From: Pseudovibrio sp. Tun.PSC04-5.I4
GTDB taxonomy: Bacteria; Pseudomonadota; Alphaproteobacteria; Rhizobiales; Stappiaceae
Length of the DNA: 64,000 nt
Assembly: GCF_900104145.1 (NCBI RefSeq)
Contig: NZ_FNLB01000001.1
Coordinates: 186,001 to 250,000 of the forward strand
Direction: 5' to 3'
This document shows, in pieces, positions 1 to 9,100 of this stretch. Every line of letters starts with the position of its first letter. Positions within the stretch are counted from its first letter, which is position 1. The position numbers were made by a program, and so were the translations under genes. The notes beneath the pieces are model-generated. The model ran no database searches, was not told the DNA's origin, and saw only the letters and a list, made by a program, of their open reading frames with translations.

Positions 1-76
1 TGGGGAAATTTGACTCAGCATTGACACTTATTCTCAGAAAAAAGGTCTCAGCGATCTGGGGGGGCGCAGAGGACGC

Positions 77-1123
77 ATGATCAGCACCCCAGATCGCACA
101 ACCGCAGTCGCTCTGATCAACGAGGCTGTCACCGCTGGCGCACGACGCCTCATGGCCTGCGCAGAGCTGGAGATCAGTGAGCGGACATTCAGGAGATGGA
201 CGAAAGACGGCCAAATTCAGCCCGATCAGCGGCCTATTGTGCCGCGCCTGGAGCCAGCTAATAAGCTCAGCGAGTATGAGCGTGCCGCAGTGCTGGAGGT
301 CTGTAATTCAGAGGAATTCGCCAGCTTGCCACCCAGCCAGATTGTACCAAAACTGGCCGATCAAGGCCGATATCTGGCGTCTGAATCCAGCTTTTACCGC
401 ATCCTGCGCACAGATGGTCAGCAGCATCACCGTGGCCGTGCCAAGCCTCCTGTACGGCGCAAACCACCCACCAGTTATCAGGCCAGAGGGCCCTGCCAGG
501 TGTGGACATGGGACATAACCTGGATGCCCGGACCGATTGCGGGCATGTTCTTCTACCTTTATCTGATCGTGGACATTTTCAGCCGGAAAATCGTCGGCTG
601 GGAAGTGCATGAGCGAGAGAGCGCAGAACGAGCTGCTAAGCTCATCGAAAAGGCGGTGCTGGCCCAGGGCTGTGTTCTGAAACCTCTGGTCCTCCACGCA
701 GATAACGGCAGCCCAATGAAGGGGGCTACCATGAAAACAACGATGGAAAGGCTGGGCATTACAGCGTCCTACAGCCGACCACGTGTCAGCAACGACAATC
801 CCTTTTCAGAAGCGTTATTCCGAACCTGCAAATACCGCCCTGACTGGCCCTCCAGGGGATTTGCCACAAAGGCCGATGCGCAGGCGTGGGTAAAATCCTT
901 CGTCATCTGGTATAACAGCGAGCACTTGCACAGCGCGATCCGCTTCGTTACGCCAGACGCGCGCCATGCAGGGCAGGACCGAGCAACGCTCGACAAACGT
1001 GCCAGGATTTATGCAAATGCACGTGCGCAAAAGCCAGAACGCTGGTCAGGAAAAACACGCAACTGGCTACCTGAAGGACCCGTCTGGCTAAACCCGGAAC
1101 GCGAAATCAGAGACGCTGCATGA
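77..1123 (+). CDS. IS3-family transposase (OrfB, DDE integrase)
   Basis: This 348-residue protein is the catalytic subunit of an IS3-type element. The N-terminal part (about residues 1-120) is helical with an HTH-like stretch. The rve integrase core follows, with the catalytic triad visible as D146 (TWDITWM), D209 (HADNGSP) and E245 (NPFSEALF). A short OrfA normally lies just upstream and shifts frame into OrfB; here it would fall before the window, so only the right part of the element is seen. The core looks intact. The element ends near base 1145, inside a phosphatase gene fragment. The family call is firm; the subgroup is not determined. Confidence 0.9.
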   Translation: MISTPDRTTAVALINEAVTAGARRLMACAELEISERTFRRWTKDGQIQPDQRPIVPRLEPANKLSEYERAAVLEVCNSEEFASLPPSQIVPKLADQGRYLASESSFYRILRTDGQQHHRGRAKPPVRRKPPTSYQARGPCQVWTWDITWMPGPIAGMFFYLYLIVDIFSRKIVGWEVHERESAERAAKLIEKAVLAQGCVLKPLVLHADNGSPMKGATMKTTMERLGITASYSRPRVSNDNPFSEALFRTCKYRPDWPSRGFATKADAQAWVKSFVIWYNSEHLHSAIRFVTPDARHAGQDRATLDKRARIYANARAQKPERWSGKTRNWLPEGPVWLNPEREIRDAA

Positions 1124-1145
1124 AATTGGCGGACAACTTGTTTGA

Positions 1146-1403
1146 CAAACACCGAGGGCAAAGGAATTTATTGCCCCAAGCACCAAAACAATCCAAGTCG
1201 ATAACACCTCACTTATTCTAGCAACAGATGGCTTTTGGGCCGAACTGAGTGAAAAAGAGCAAAACGCTTTTGTAGCTGGTCACGAAATCGGGATCACATC
1301 TGCTTGTGACGACAAAAGCATCTTATGTATTGAGGCGTCTGGTAAGGTGAGCAAGGAATGTTTGTTGCCTCGAGAAAACTTTTATTTGAGAAAAACATTC
1401 TAA
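1146..1403 (+). pseudogene. C-terminal fragment of a PP2C-type protein phosphatase
   Basis: An open frame of about 85 codons begins right after the IS3 end, has no start codon of its own, and ends at TAA 1401-1403. It contains the PP2C signatures LILATDGFW (the metal-binding DG motif) and, further on, DDKSILCIE, which matches the late PP2C motif with a metal-binding Asp. The spacing fits the C-terminal third of a PPM-family Ser/Thr phosphatase. The rest of the gene should lie upstream of the element, outside the window. I infer that insertion of the IS3 element broke the gene. Confidence 0.7.
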
Positions 1404-1416
1404 CGGTGGTTGAAAT

Positions 1417-1590
1417 GAGCGACCAATCGCTTGTGGCACTGATTACAGGCATGTTGCTCTGTGACCATACCTGCCGTTCGACCTGAGACCGGACAGGCCC
1501 AGCCAGAGCGAAACCTAAACCTAGGATTGACCTCAATCAGCTTGTAATCAGGGCCATGAGCTGCCATTCGAGCGGTTCTATCAATGGTTG
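1417..1590. repeat. Dispersed accessory-block repeat, paired inverted copies
   Basis: Bases 1417-1482 match the end of the repeat at 7793-7955 (shared words CTTGTGG, CTGATTACAGGCATGTTG, GTGACCAT, CCGTTCG). Bases 1500-1590, read on the minus strand, match 6207-6296 (shared words GAATGGCAGCT, GGCCCTGATTACAAGCTGAT, GAGGTCAATCC with few mismatches). The two halves face each other, so the segment can fold on itself. No gene is visible between 1404 and 1895 apart from this repeat. Confidence 0.65.
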
Positions 1591-1895
1591 AACTAGGTTT
1601 CTGGAAAGGATTTTGCCATTAACGCTAAAAGCGCTCTGTGATCACTTGAGTTGCCCAAAACGGATATAGCCTTGTGACAAGAGGGACGGAGAACCGTCAT
1701 TAACTGTCGATTGCAGCAGATGTCTGATCGTTAAGCAATAAGGACTATGGAATCTGCCTACTAAGTTATTCCACGAGCATTTGGGTGACAGAGCTTCATG
1801 TTTTTCAAACTCATCCCGGCACATTCGCCTAGAAAACATGACTAATCACAGCTAGTGTCTTACAAAATTGATTGTGTAATGCTTATTGGATATCT

Positions 1896-4856
1896 ATGAC
1901 GCCTGCTGAGTTCATCAAAAAGTGGAACAATGTCGAGCTTAAAGAGCGGACAGCGTCCCAATCCCATTTCAACGACCTTTGTAAACTGCTGGAAATTGAG
2001 GACCCAATCACAGCGGACCCTAGAGGGGAGTGGTTTACCTTTGAAAAAGGCGCCTCCAAGACGAGTGGTGGCGAAGGCTGGGCCGACGTTTGGCGCAAAA
2101 ATAGCTTCGCTTGGGAGTACAAGGGCAAGCGCGCCAATCTGGACAAAGCTTTTGATCAGTTGCTGCAATATGCCATCGCACTGGAAAACCCGCCGCTGTT
2201 GATCGTCTCTGATATGGACGTTATCCGGTTGCACACAAACTGGACAAACACTGTTCAGAATGTCCACACGATCCAGCTTGAAGATTTGACCGATGCAGCC
2301 AACCGCGACCTGTTGCGAAATGCCTTCTTCGATCCTGACAAACTGAAGCCAACCAAGACCCGGAAGTTAGTCACAGAAGAGGCGGCCCAAAGATTTGCTA
2401 ATATGGCCCAACGCCTGCGTAGTCGTGGCCATGCGCCGCAAGAGGTGGCGCATTTCATCAACCGGCTGGTGTTCTGCATGTTCGCAGAGGATGTGGATCT
2501 GCTTCCAAACAAGATATTTGAGCGGATGATAAAAGCCGCCCTGCCCAAGCCAAAAACTTTCGGTATCCATGCTAAATCCTTGTTTGGGGCAATGAAAACC
2601 GGCGGGCTTGTTGGTTTTGAAACTGTTGACTGGTTTAACGGCGGGCTATTTGACAGCGATGACGTCTTGCCTTTGGAACACGATGATCTGGATGATCTGG
2701 TTTTGGCGGCCAAGCTGGATTGGTCTGATATTGACCCTTCTATTCTTGGTACTCTGTTTGAGCGCGGGTTGGACCCGGAGAAACGTAGCCAACTTGGGGC
2801 GCACTACACCGACCGTGATAAGATTATGCAGATCGTGACGCCGGTGATCGTGGAACCGCTTTTGTCTGAATGGGCAGGAGCAAAAGCCCAGATTGAGAGC
2901 TTGATAGAAAAAGCACCAAAAGCAACCAAGGAAAAGTTACTACGTGGTAAGGAGCTCGCAGCCCGTACTCGTGCACTGTCTAAGGCCGAGAAATTGCACG
3001 TGCATTTTATTGAGCGCCTCAAAGCGTTTCGCGCGCTCGATCCGGCCTGCGGTTCGGGGAACTTTCTGTACATATCGCTACTGGAGCTGAAGAATATCGA
3101 ACACCGAGTGAACCTAGAGGCTGAGGCACTTGGCCTGCCACGTGGTTTCCCCCAGCTTGGGCCAGAATGTGTGCTAGGGATTGAGCTGTCCAGTTACGCT
3201 GCAGAACTAGCGCGTGTGTCGGTGTGGATCGGAGAGATTCAATGGATGCGTCGCAACGGCTTTGAGGCGGCAAAAAATCCAATTTTGCGGACTCTGAATA
3301 CGATTGAGAATCGTGATGCGGTGCTGAACGCAGACGGCACGCAGGCTAAGTGGCCCAAGGCAGATGTTGTGATCGGTAATCCGCCGTTCTTGGGTGATAG
3401 GAGGATGATTGCTGAGCTCGGCGAAGACTATACCTTTAAATTGCGCAGTGCATTTTCCACAATGGTTCCTGGCGGTAGCGATTTGGTCTGCTACTGGTTT
3501 GCAAAGGCTTGGGGGCAAATAGAAAATAGTCTGCTCACCCGTGCAGGGCTGGTAGCAACTAATTCGATACGAGGAGGCGCAAATCGAACAATTATCCAGA
3601 AAATTGTCAAGAACGGGTGCGTCACTGCCGCGTGGTCAGATGAAGCTTGGACCGTAGAAGGAGCTGCTGTCAGGGTTTCTCTTGTTTGCTTTAGAAAAGA
3701 AGCTGCAAAGAAAGTGGTGTTAAACGGTGAGGTCGTAAAGGTTATCTACTCTGATTTAACAACTAATGCGCTTGACTTCGATTTAACGGATGCAACACGG
3801 CTGCGAATTAATGAGGGTGTCTGTTTCATAGGTACGCAAAAAAATGGGCCATTCGATATTTCTGGCGAAATTGCTCGAGTTTATCTTAAGAGCCCACTGA
3901 ACCCAAATGGCAGGCCCAATTCTGATGTGATTTTTCCTTGGAGTAACGGTTCTGCCATAACGCAAAGAGATCCCGATAAATGGATCATCGACTTTGGACC
4001 TGCGATGAAACAGGAAGATGCATCACTATACGAAGATCCCTTCGAAAAGGTGGTTTGCGACGTAAAACCGACACGCGAACACTTAAGGCGTGATTGGCAT
4101 CGCCTGAAATGGTGGTTGCACGGTGATCCACGGCCAGCTCAAAAAAAGGCCGTTTCAAAGCTGCATAGAATGATCGTTTCCCCGCGTGTTTCAAAATATC
4201 GCCTATTTGCTTGGCGAAACGCCAAGTTAGTTCCAGACTCTGCTATTGTTGCCATCGCTCGCTATGACAACACCACATTCGGCATTTTGCATTGTAGCTT
4301 TCACGAACTTTGGGCGTTGCGGTTGGGCACCTCACTTGAGGATCGGCCGCGCTACACCCCCTCCACCACGTTTGAGACTTATCCCTTCCCTGAGGGCCTC
4401 ACCCCCAACATACCAGCCGACGATTACGTTGCCGATCCGCGCGCGGTTAAAATCGCCGCCGCCGCTGCTCGGCTGAATGAGTTACGGGAAAACTGGCTCA
4501 ACCCTGCCGATCTGGTGGATCGCGTGGCAGAGGTAGTACCGGGTTATCCAGATCGCATCGCGCCCAAAGACGGTGCCGCTGCCAAGGAGCTCAAGAAACG
4601 CACCCTTACCAATCTCTATAACGCCCGCCCTGCATGGCTTGATCATGCGCATAAGGTGCTGGATGAGGCAGTGGCAGAGGCTTACGGCTGGGGCGATGAT
4701 TGGCGTGCTGGACTGTTGACCGAGGATGAGATCTTGGCCCGTCTGTTCGACCTGAACCAAACACGCGCCAAGGCTGAGGCTAAAGTTGAAAAATCTGCGA
4801 AGACAAAGGCGGCAAAGGTCAAAGCAAAATCAAAGGGTAAGAAAAATGGTAAGTAA
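1896..4856 (+). CDS. MmeI-like single-chain restriction-modification enzyme
   Basis: A 986-residue protein combining endonuclease and adenine methyltransferase in one chain, as in type IIL/IIG enzymes of the MmeI family (MmeI is about 920 aa). The nuclease motif is D64-X9-E74-Y-K76, the same spacing as the MmeI D-X9-EXK site. A helical linker follows (about 130-330). The SAM motif DPACGSGNF is near residue 381 and the catalytic NPPF of an N6-adenine methyltransferase near 493. The target-recognition domain should follow (about 600-850), then a Lys/Ala-rich tail. The frame is open from a TTG at 1872, but the ATG at 1896 fits the family N-terminus (MTPAEFIKKW). The gene overlaps the downstream Mrr-like nuclease by 11 bases. 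One polypeptide should set both cutting and methylation specificity; the target is unknown. Confidence 0.88.
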   Translation: MTPAEFIKKWNNVELKERTASQSHFNDLCKLLEIEDPITADPRGEWFTFEKGASKTSGGEGWADVWRKNSFAWEYKGKRANLDKAFDQLLQYAIALENPPLLIVSDMDVIRLHTNWTNTVQNVHTIQLEDLTDAANRDLLRNAFFDPDKLKPTKTRKLVTEEAAQRFANMAQRLRSRGHAPQEVAHFINRLVFCMFAEDVDLLPNKIFERMIKAALPKPKTFGIHAKSLFGAMKTGGLVGFETVDWFNGGLFDSDDVLPLEHDDLDDLVLAAKLDWSDIDPSILGTLFERGLDPEKRSQLGAHYTDRDKIMQIVTPVIVEPLLSEWAGAKAQIESLIEKAPKATKEKLLRGKELAARTRALSKAEKLHVHFIERLKAFRALDPACGSGNFLYISLLELKNIEHRVNLEAEALGLPRGFPQLGPECVLGIELSSYAAELARVSVWIGEIQWMRRNGFEAAKNPILRTLNTIENRDAVLNADGTQAKWPKADVVIGNPPFLGDRRMIAELGEDYTFKLRSAFSTMVPGGSDLVCYWFAKAWGQIENSLLTRAGLVATNSIRGGANRTIIQKIVKNGCVTAAWSDEAWTVEGAAVRVSLVCFRKEAAKKVVLNGEVVKVIYSDLTTNALDFDLTDATRLRINEGVCFIGTQKNGPFDISGEIARVYLKSPLNPNGRPNSDVIFPWSNGSAITQRDPDKWIIDFGPAMKQEDASLYEDPFEKVVCDVKPTREHLRRDWHRLKWWLHGDPRPAQKKAVSKLHRMIVSPRVSKYRLFAWRNAKLVPDSAIVAIARYDNTTFGILHCSFHELWALRLGTSLEDRPRYTPSTTFETYPFPEGLTPNIPADDYVADPRAVKIAAAAARLNELRENWLNPADLVDRVAEVVPGYPDRIAPKDGAAAKELKKRTLTNLYNARPAWLDHAHKVLDEAVAEAYGWGDDWRAGLLTEDEILARLFDLNQTRAKAEAKVEKSAKTKAAKVKAKSKGKKNGK

Positions 4857-5886
4857 CCCAACAGTCTGGGGCGTTCACATGGGTGTGCATGTCTCTGACC
4901 GGCCTATTGAGGGCGGCTATGTAGGCATCGGTTGGCTCGCTATGGGCGATTTAACAAAAATAGGCGCTAGCCGTGAAGCCTTCAAAACCGCGTTGGTCGC
5001 GGCTTATCCAGACAAGAAAACCGGGGCCATTCCAGTCGATGCAGGTTCAATGTTTAAGTTCCTGCATAAAATCAAAGCGGATGACATTGTAGTATACCCG
5101 TCCAAATTTGATCGCATGGTGAATATTGGGCGCTTTACAGGCAAAGCAATTTACGTGCCGGATGATCATGACGAATACCCGACACACCAAAAGGTAGAAT
5201 GGTTAGGCCATTTTCCACGTGACGAGTTCAGCCAGACTGCCTTGAACGAAATCGGTTCATTCCTGACTATGTTTAGGGTGCGTCGCCACGCCAACGAGTT
5301 CCTACGCAAAGTAAACCTCATGGGTGATGGAACCACGCCAGACGCGGCAGCGGCTCAGGCGGATGCACAAGATGATATTGCTGATGACGACACCGCTACT
5401 GTTTCCGCTACAATACAGGCCGAGACCAGCACGAGTGATTTTGTAATAAAGCGGCTAATGAAAGAGCTTAGTGGCCATCAGTTCGAAGAGTTAATTGCGC
5501 ATCTTTTGGAATGCATGGGGTATACTGCCCGCGTAACACCAAAATCAGGTGACGGCGGGGTCGATGTTATTGCTCATATGGACCCGTTGGGCTTTCAGCC
5601 ACCTATTGTAAAGGTACAATGTAAGCGCACAACCAGCCAGACCTCAAGGCCGGATGTTGACCAACTATTAGGGACGCTTGGGGATGGGGAATATGGCCTG
5701 TTCATAAACCTAGGCTCTTTTGCTCGTGGTGCGGTCGAACTTGAGCGCAATCGAGCAAAACTGCGGCTGATCAATGGTGAACAGCTCGTAATGATCCTGT
5801 TTGAAAACTACGCAAATCTAGCACCTCGATACCGGGTTCTAGTTCCCCTCAAGCAAATTTTTGTACCTGATCTTACGCAGGAATGA
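4846..5886 (+). CDS. Mrr-like restriction endonuclease with N-terminal PUA/EVE-like region
   Basis: A 346-residue protein. The C-terminal half carries the Mrr catalytic fold of the PD-(D/E)XK group: the helix GHQFEELIAHLLECMGY, then GDGGVDV with D240, then Q258-C259-K260. The N-terminal half (about 5-150) has a WGV start and a compact beta-rich pattern like EVE/PUA modified-base readers. An acidic, low-complexity linker (about 165-200) joins the halves. Mrr family members usually cut methylated DNA; with the reader-like domain this may be a type IV enzyme. The start ATG at 4846 lies inside the end of the methyltransferase gene, so translation is probably coupled. Acting with the MmeI-like enzyme is inference. 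Confidence 0.8.
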   Translation: MVSNPTVWGVHMGVHVSDRPIEGGYVGIGWLAMGDLTKIGASREAFKTALVAAYPDKKTGAIPVDAGSMFKFLHKIKADDIVVYPSKFDRMVNIGRFTGKAIYVPDDHDEYPTHQKVEWLGHFPRDEFSQTALNEIGSFLTMFRVRRHANEFLRKVNLMGDGTTPDAAAAQADAQDDIADDDTATVSATIQAETSTSDFVIKRLMKELSGHQFEELIAHLLECMGYTARVTPKSGDGGVDVIAHMDPLGFQPPIVKVQCKRTTSQTSRPDVDQLLGTLGDGEYGLFINLGSFARGAVELERNRAKLRLINGEQLVMILFENYANLAPRYRVLVPLKQIFVPDLTQE

Positions 5887-6125
5887 CTTCTCAAGAAATC
5901 AATAGCGGTTCTGTGTTTTGTGCCGCCAAGAAACATACTGCGCTTCGGCACCAAATTTCGATCTAAACAAAATTGAATGAGGTTTACTTGAGATTGAAAT
6001 ATCGATTTAACTCAAGGTGCCTTTAGTCTTTGACAAATGTCAACTTAGGTCACTCAGCAACAAGCTGCCCAAAATCGACCTATGGTTGAAGTCACTTCCT
6101 AGCCGGATGTGCCTAGATTTAGGTC

Positions 6126-6296
6126 GATGGCAGCTATTGGTCAGTTGAGTAATTCCATATCGCCCACAACAGCTACTGTAGAAGCCTCCGGGTGAGCGTG
6201 TCTCAACCCATGATGGAACCACCTGAGTGGCAGCTGTTGGCCCTGACTACAAGCTGATTAAGGTCAATCCAAAGTTGAGTCTCGCTCTGGATGGGG
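6126..6296 (+). repeat. Dispersed accessory-block repeat, copy A
   Basis: Bases 6126-6251 align with 7793-7918 in the same orientation at roughly 90 percent by eye; shared words include GAGTAATTCCATATCGCC, GCTACTGTAGAAGCCTCC and CAACCCATGATGGAACCACC. The following bases to 6296 match the inverted copy at 1500-1590. Bases 6315-6345 also carry an inverted match to the right end of copy B (AATGGTAGCAATGGTCAC). The whole gap 5887-6422 is made of such material and shows no gene. Confidence 0.75.
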
Positions 6297-6422
6297 TTGT
6301 TCGGTAACTAGGTGAATGGTAGCAATGGTCACGCCGCTAACTAGCGGGAACGGCTGTGAGATCCGGCCAACAGCGGACCATTGAACTTGTGAATTGTTGG
6401 CTGAACCCTCAATGGCAACGAA

Positions 6423-6896
6423 TTATGCATTCTCATCGTCATGTAGTTCCAGTTTGGTCCGTGCCGCCTGCAAGACTTCTTTGTCAAATTGATTTGGAAA
6501 ACGAAGGACAACAGCTTCGGCACTCAAATCCAACATGCCCCTATCACGCAGAAGATTATACCCTTCCGACGGTGTAGTTTTAAGCGTCAAATCGGTGAGT
6601 GTTTTGTGAACCCCCACGCGGGATATCTTTTGACGAGTTCGACTAAGGCGAATAGTTTTGTTTCGCTCTCCGGACAATACGAACTCGAGTGCAATTATGC
6701 TTTTCCAGAAATCCAAGACCACCGGATCACTTGAACTACTATCGTTAGTTGCAGCTACTATCTTAATCAATCGCCGCCGTGCAGCGTCCGCTACGTCTTC
6801 TGCCCCTTCGCGCTCAGCATTGGTAATCCAATTTTCGAGCTTATCAGCGTCAGAACAATGGTTAATGATATTGATTAGTTCACTGTGTTTTGTCAT
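6423..6896 (-). CDS. Hypothetical protein, partner of the TIR gene
   Basis: A 157-residue soluble protein starting MTKHSELINIINHC; I prefer this ATG over the longer frame because it leaves a 31-base gap after the TIR gene. The first half is helical and charged. The middle is basic (RNKTIRLSRTRQKISRVGVHKTL) and the end again helical. I recognise no named domain. The layout, small gene directly behind a TIR effector on the same strand, suggests a partner such as a regulator, sensor or inhibitor, but that is inference from position only. Confidence 0.6.
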   Translation of the reverse strand: MTKHSELINIINHCSDADKLENWITNAEREGAEDVADAARRRLIKIVAATNDSSSSDPVVLDFWKSIIALEFVLSGERNKTIRLSRTRQKISRVGVHKTLTDLTLKTTPSEGYNLLRDRGMLDLSAEAVVLRFPNQFDKEVLQAARTKLELHDDENA

Positions 6897-6927
6897 CTTA
6901 CAATTTCCGGCTTCAACCCTATCGCAA

Positions 6928-7638
6928 CTAAGTGGCAACTAGTTCTGCGATTTTGGTCGCGACTTCGGCCATCGTCTCTTCAGTTGTGCTCAGACCTGCT
7001 CGAGAAGCTAGCAAGAGGCTGACCTGCTCAAGCTCTTCGTAGGTCGTTTCATGAATAACAGGAATGAGACGCTCACGTCGAAGGAGCGCTGAAAGCTCCT
7101 TATCTGCAACACCTTCAGCTGGGAGGCGCCGCAACATGGCTGGAGAAACCAAAACGATACCGATGCGTGAGTTCACCAAGCCCTTGTCGATTGCACGCAT
7201 CATCGGCACCCCTAGGCCAAGGTCCTTTTCGCTGAACCAAACGCGGACACCACGCGCTTCAAGCAGATCATGCAGTTCCTTCGCTGAACCTTGCCTGTCG
7301 TCCCATGCATGGCAGAGAAACACGTCACGAAGGTCAGGCTGCGAGACAGCTAGGTTCTCCACGCTTTCTCTAACCGGTGTCAGCGCCTGCACTTGTTCAG
7401 GCGTGTACGAAGCAGTCGAACTCGCTCCAGACCAGCTCGGCTTTTTGGTACGGTTCCCCGAACCGCCCCCGTTCCGACTGCTACTGCTCCCTGAGGGGAG
7501 GTATGAAGGGTACGAGTTTGAACTGTAGCTGCTGTGACCACCGTAACCGCCGAAGCGACCGCGACTTCCACATGCAGGGCAGTTTGCAGCGGCGGCCGCT
7601 GATTTATGCCCCCTTACTGGTGCGGTGCATCTAGCCAT
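6928..7638 (-). CDS. TIR-domain protein with N-terminal CHCC motif
   Basis: A 236-residue protein. Residues 1-25 carry C4, H11, C20 and C23, a possible zinc site. Residues 26-80 are a Gly/Ser/Tyr-rich low-complexity stretch. Residues 103-236 form a TIR domain: DVFLCHAWDD, then VWFSEKDLGLG with E137 in the position of the catalytic Glu of NAD-cleaving TIRs, then IGIVLVSPAML. Bacterial TIR proteins of this kind often deplete NAD or make a cyclic nucleotide in phage defence. It is followed by the 157-residue gene on the same strand and lies between two direct copies of a repeat. The TIR call is firm; NADase activity and defence role are inference. Confidence 0.85.
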   Translation of the reverse strand: MARCTAPVRGHKSAAAAANCPACGSRGRFGGYGGHSSYSSNSYPSYLPSGSSSSRNGGGSGNRTKKPSWSGASSTASYTPEQVQALTPVRESVENLAVSQPDLRDVFLCHAWDDRQGSAKELHDLLEARGVRVWFSEKDLGLGVPMMRAIDKGLVNSRIGIVLVSPAMLRRLPAEGVADKELSALLRRERLIPVIHETTYEELEQVSLLLASRAGLSTTEETMAEVATKIAELVAT

Positions 7639-7792
7639 GTCATTTTCTCTCCGTCACCACTACGCTACTTCGTGGAGTAATTGATGCACTTTGTGCCCCA
7701 TTCAAGTTCAAGAAAAACTTATTGTACACGTCAAAAATACGCAAGCTTAAGTTGTGTCTTCGCTGTGGCTAAGGATGTTCAGAGACATAGCG

Positions 7793-7955
7793 AATGGCAG
7801 CTAATGGTCAGTCGAGTAATTCCATATCGCCAATAAGAGCTACTGTAGAAGCCTCCAGGTGAGCGTGGCTCAACCCATGATGGAACCACCTGAGTGGCTG
7901 CTTGTGGCCCTGATTACAGGCATGTTGCGGAGTGACCATTGCTGCCCTTCGCACT
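7793..7955 (+). repeat. Dispersed accessory-block repeat, copy B
   Basis: Second long copy of the repeat described at 6126. It begins GAATGGCAGCTAATGGTCAG and runs to about 7955, where CGCACTAGTGCG is a small perfect palindrome. Bases 7892-7952 also match 1417-1482. It sits between the TIR gene and the exported protein at 8085-8534. The gap 7639-8084 shows no gene. Confidence 0.75.
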
Positions 7956-8084
7956 AGTGCGGGGCCGAGATAGCCAAAACATTCTAGCTATCTCTGATTG
8001 CTGTCATGTCAAACAGGCCTTGAGGTGAGAAAGACAACCCACTTGGGCCTAAGCAAAACACCACAGTGCGGACGAAGCTGTCCT

Positions 8085-8534
8085 TCAGTTGGCAGCCTTC
8101 AACTTGATGACAATCGATTGTTTATCACGGCGAAGATCAATGATTGCGGCTTCTGCCAGAAGGCATCTTGGCCCATCCTGAACGTCAAGCATGATGTCAC
8201 TAGGCCAAACTGACACTGTCGAAAGGTCTTGAAGATCGAGGTTCTCATCGACGGAAAAAATCAAACCACGCCCTTCGCTAACCGGCATCAGATACGCGTC
8301 TGCGAGTTCTTGCTCAACGGCCCCATAGCCCGCAGGAAGGCTGTTTGCATATGAGCCAGCCACGCATATGGAATAGCTTTCAGGAAACAGTGCTCGGCCT
8401 TGTATTCTTACATAGTCCCGGCCCGCCAGATGGTGTTCAATATCGGTTTTGTTCATCCACGGCAACTCGCCCGCGCTCGCTGCCCCGCTTACAAAAAGAA
8501 CTGCAATCAGTGACCCATAAATTAGCCGTCTCAT
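8085..8534 (-). CDS. Exported hypothetical protein
   Basis: A 149-residue protein with a clear signal peptide: MRR, a hydrophobic core, and a likely cleavage after ASA at residue 21. The mature part has two cysteines (C57 and C124), so one disulfide in the periplasm is possible. No family is recognised. The start at 8534 is chosen because it puts the signal peptide at the N-terminus; a longer frame adds 15 residues that do not look coding. It stands alone between two repeat copies. Confidence 0.6.
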   Translation of the reverse strand: MRRLIYGSLIAVLFVSGAASAGELPWMNKTDIEHHLAGRDYVRIQGRALFPESYSICVAGSYANSLPAGYGAVEQELADAYLMPVSEGRGLIFSVDENLDLQDLSTVSVWPSDIMLDVQDGPRCLLAEAAIIDLRRDKQSIVIKLKAAN

Positions 8535-8698
8535 CGGGAAGCCTATCTGCAAATTCGAGCGATATTTGATAGTACTCAATTGGGGAAAATAAGGCCAGCC
8601 TTGGGCTCAATGAAACGGTTTCAGAGCCAGCTCCAATGACCGCAAGGGTCAGAAAGGAGTAATCAAAGAGATCTCTCAAATGCGCCCGCAGTACCTTC

Positions 8699-8756
8699 CA
8701 AGCGTGCTGTCTCAACCCATGATGGAGCTGGCCGAGTGACTGCTTGTGGCCCGCCA
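8699..8756 (+). repeat. Dispersed accessory-block repeat, partial copy C
   Basis: A partial copy with the shared words AGCGTG, CTCAACCCATGATGGA and CTGCTTGTGGCCC, matching the right-hand third of copies A and B in the same orientation. The rest of 8757-9100 shows no convincing gene. Confidence 0.6.
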
Positions 8757-9100
8757 CATCTCGAAGTAGCCATGCCCATTTCCAATTTTATTCGTCGCAG
8801 CGAACGTCAACAACGTCAGCATCTTACCAGTTCAAAATCACCAAACGTGGGTGAATGCGATTCAATGTTCCCTTGTTCTTCGTAACGCCCAAATATGCAC
8901 ACTCAGTCCAGTTGGGCCTAAGAGCTGGGCTAAAACGGGACACTCGCGTGGTTCGCGAAGGATCTTGAGCGGCCCTTTGGGCGGTTGTCATGAAGCTAGC
9001 GTCAGTTCAGGGAGAGCTTTGTGCCATCACCACACCGAGCTTTCATCTTAAAATCGGTCCTCAATATGAGACAACAATATCTCTACTTTTAAACTCGATC

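Noticed and set aside
1872..1895. TTG start for the MmeI-like gene
   Set aside because: The extra residues MCNAYWIS are not family-like, while the ATG at 1896 matches the normal N-terminus.
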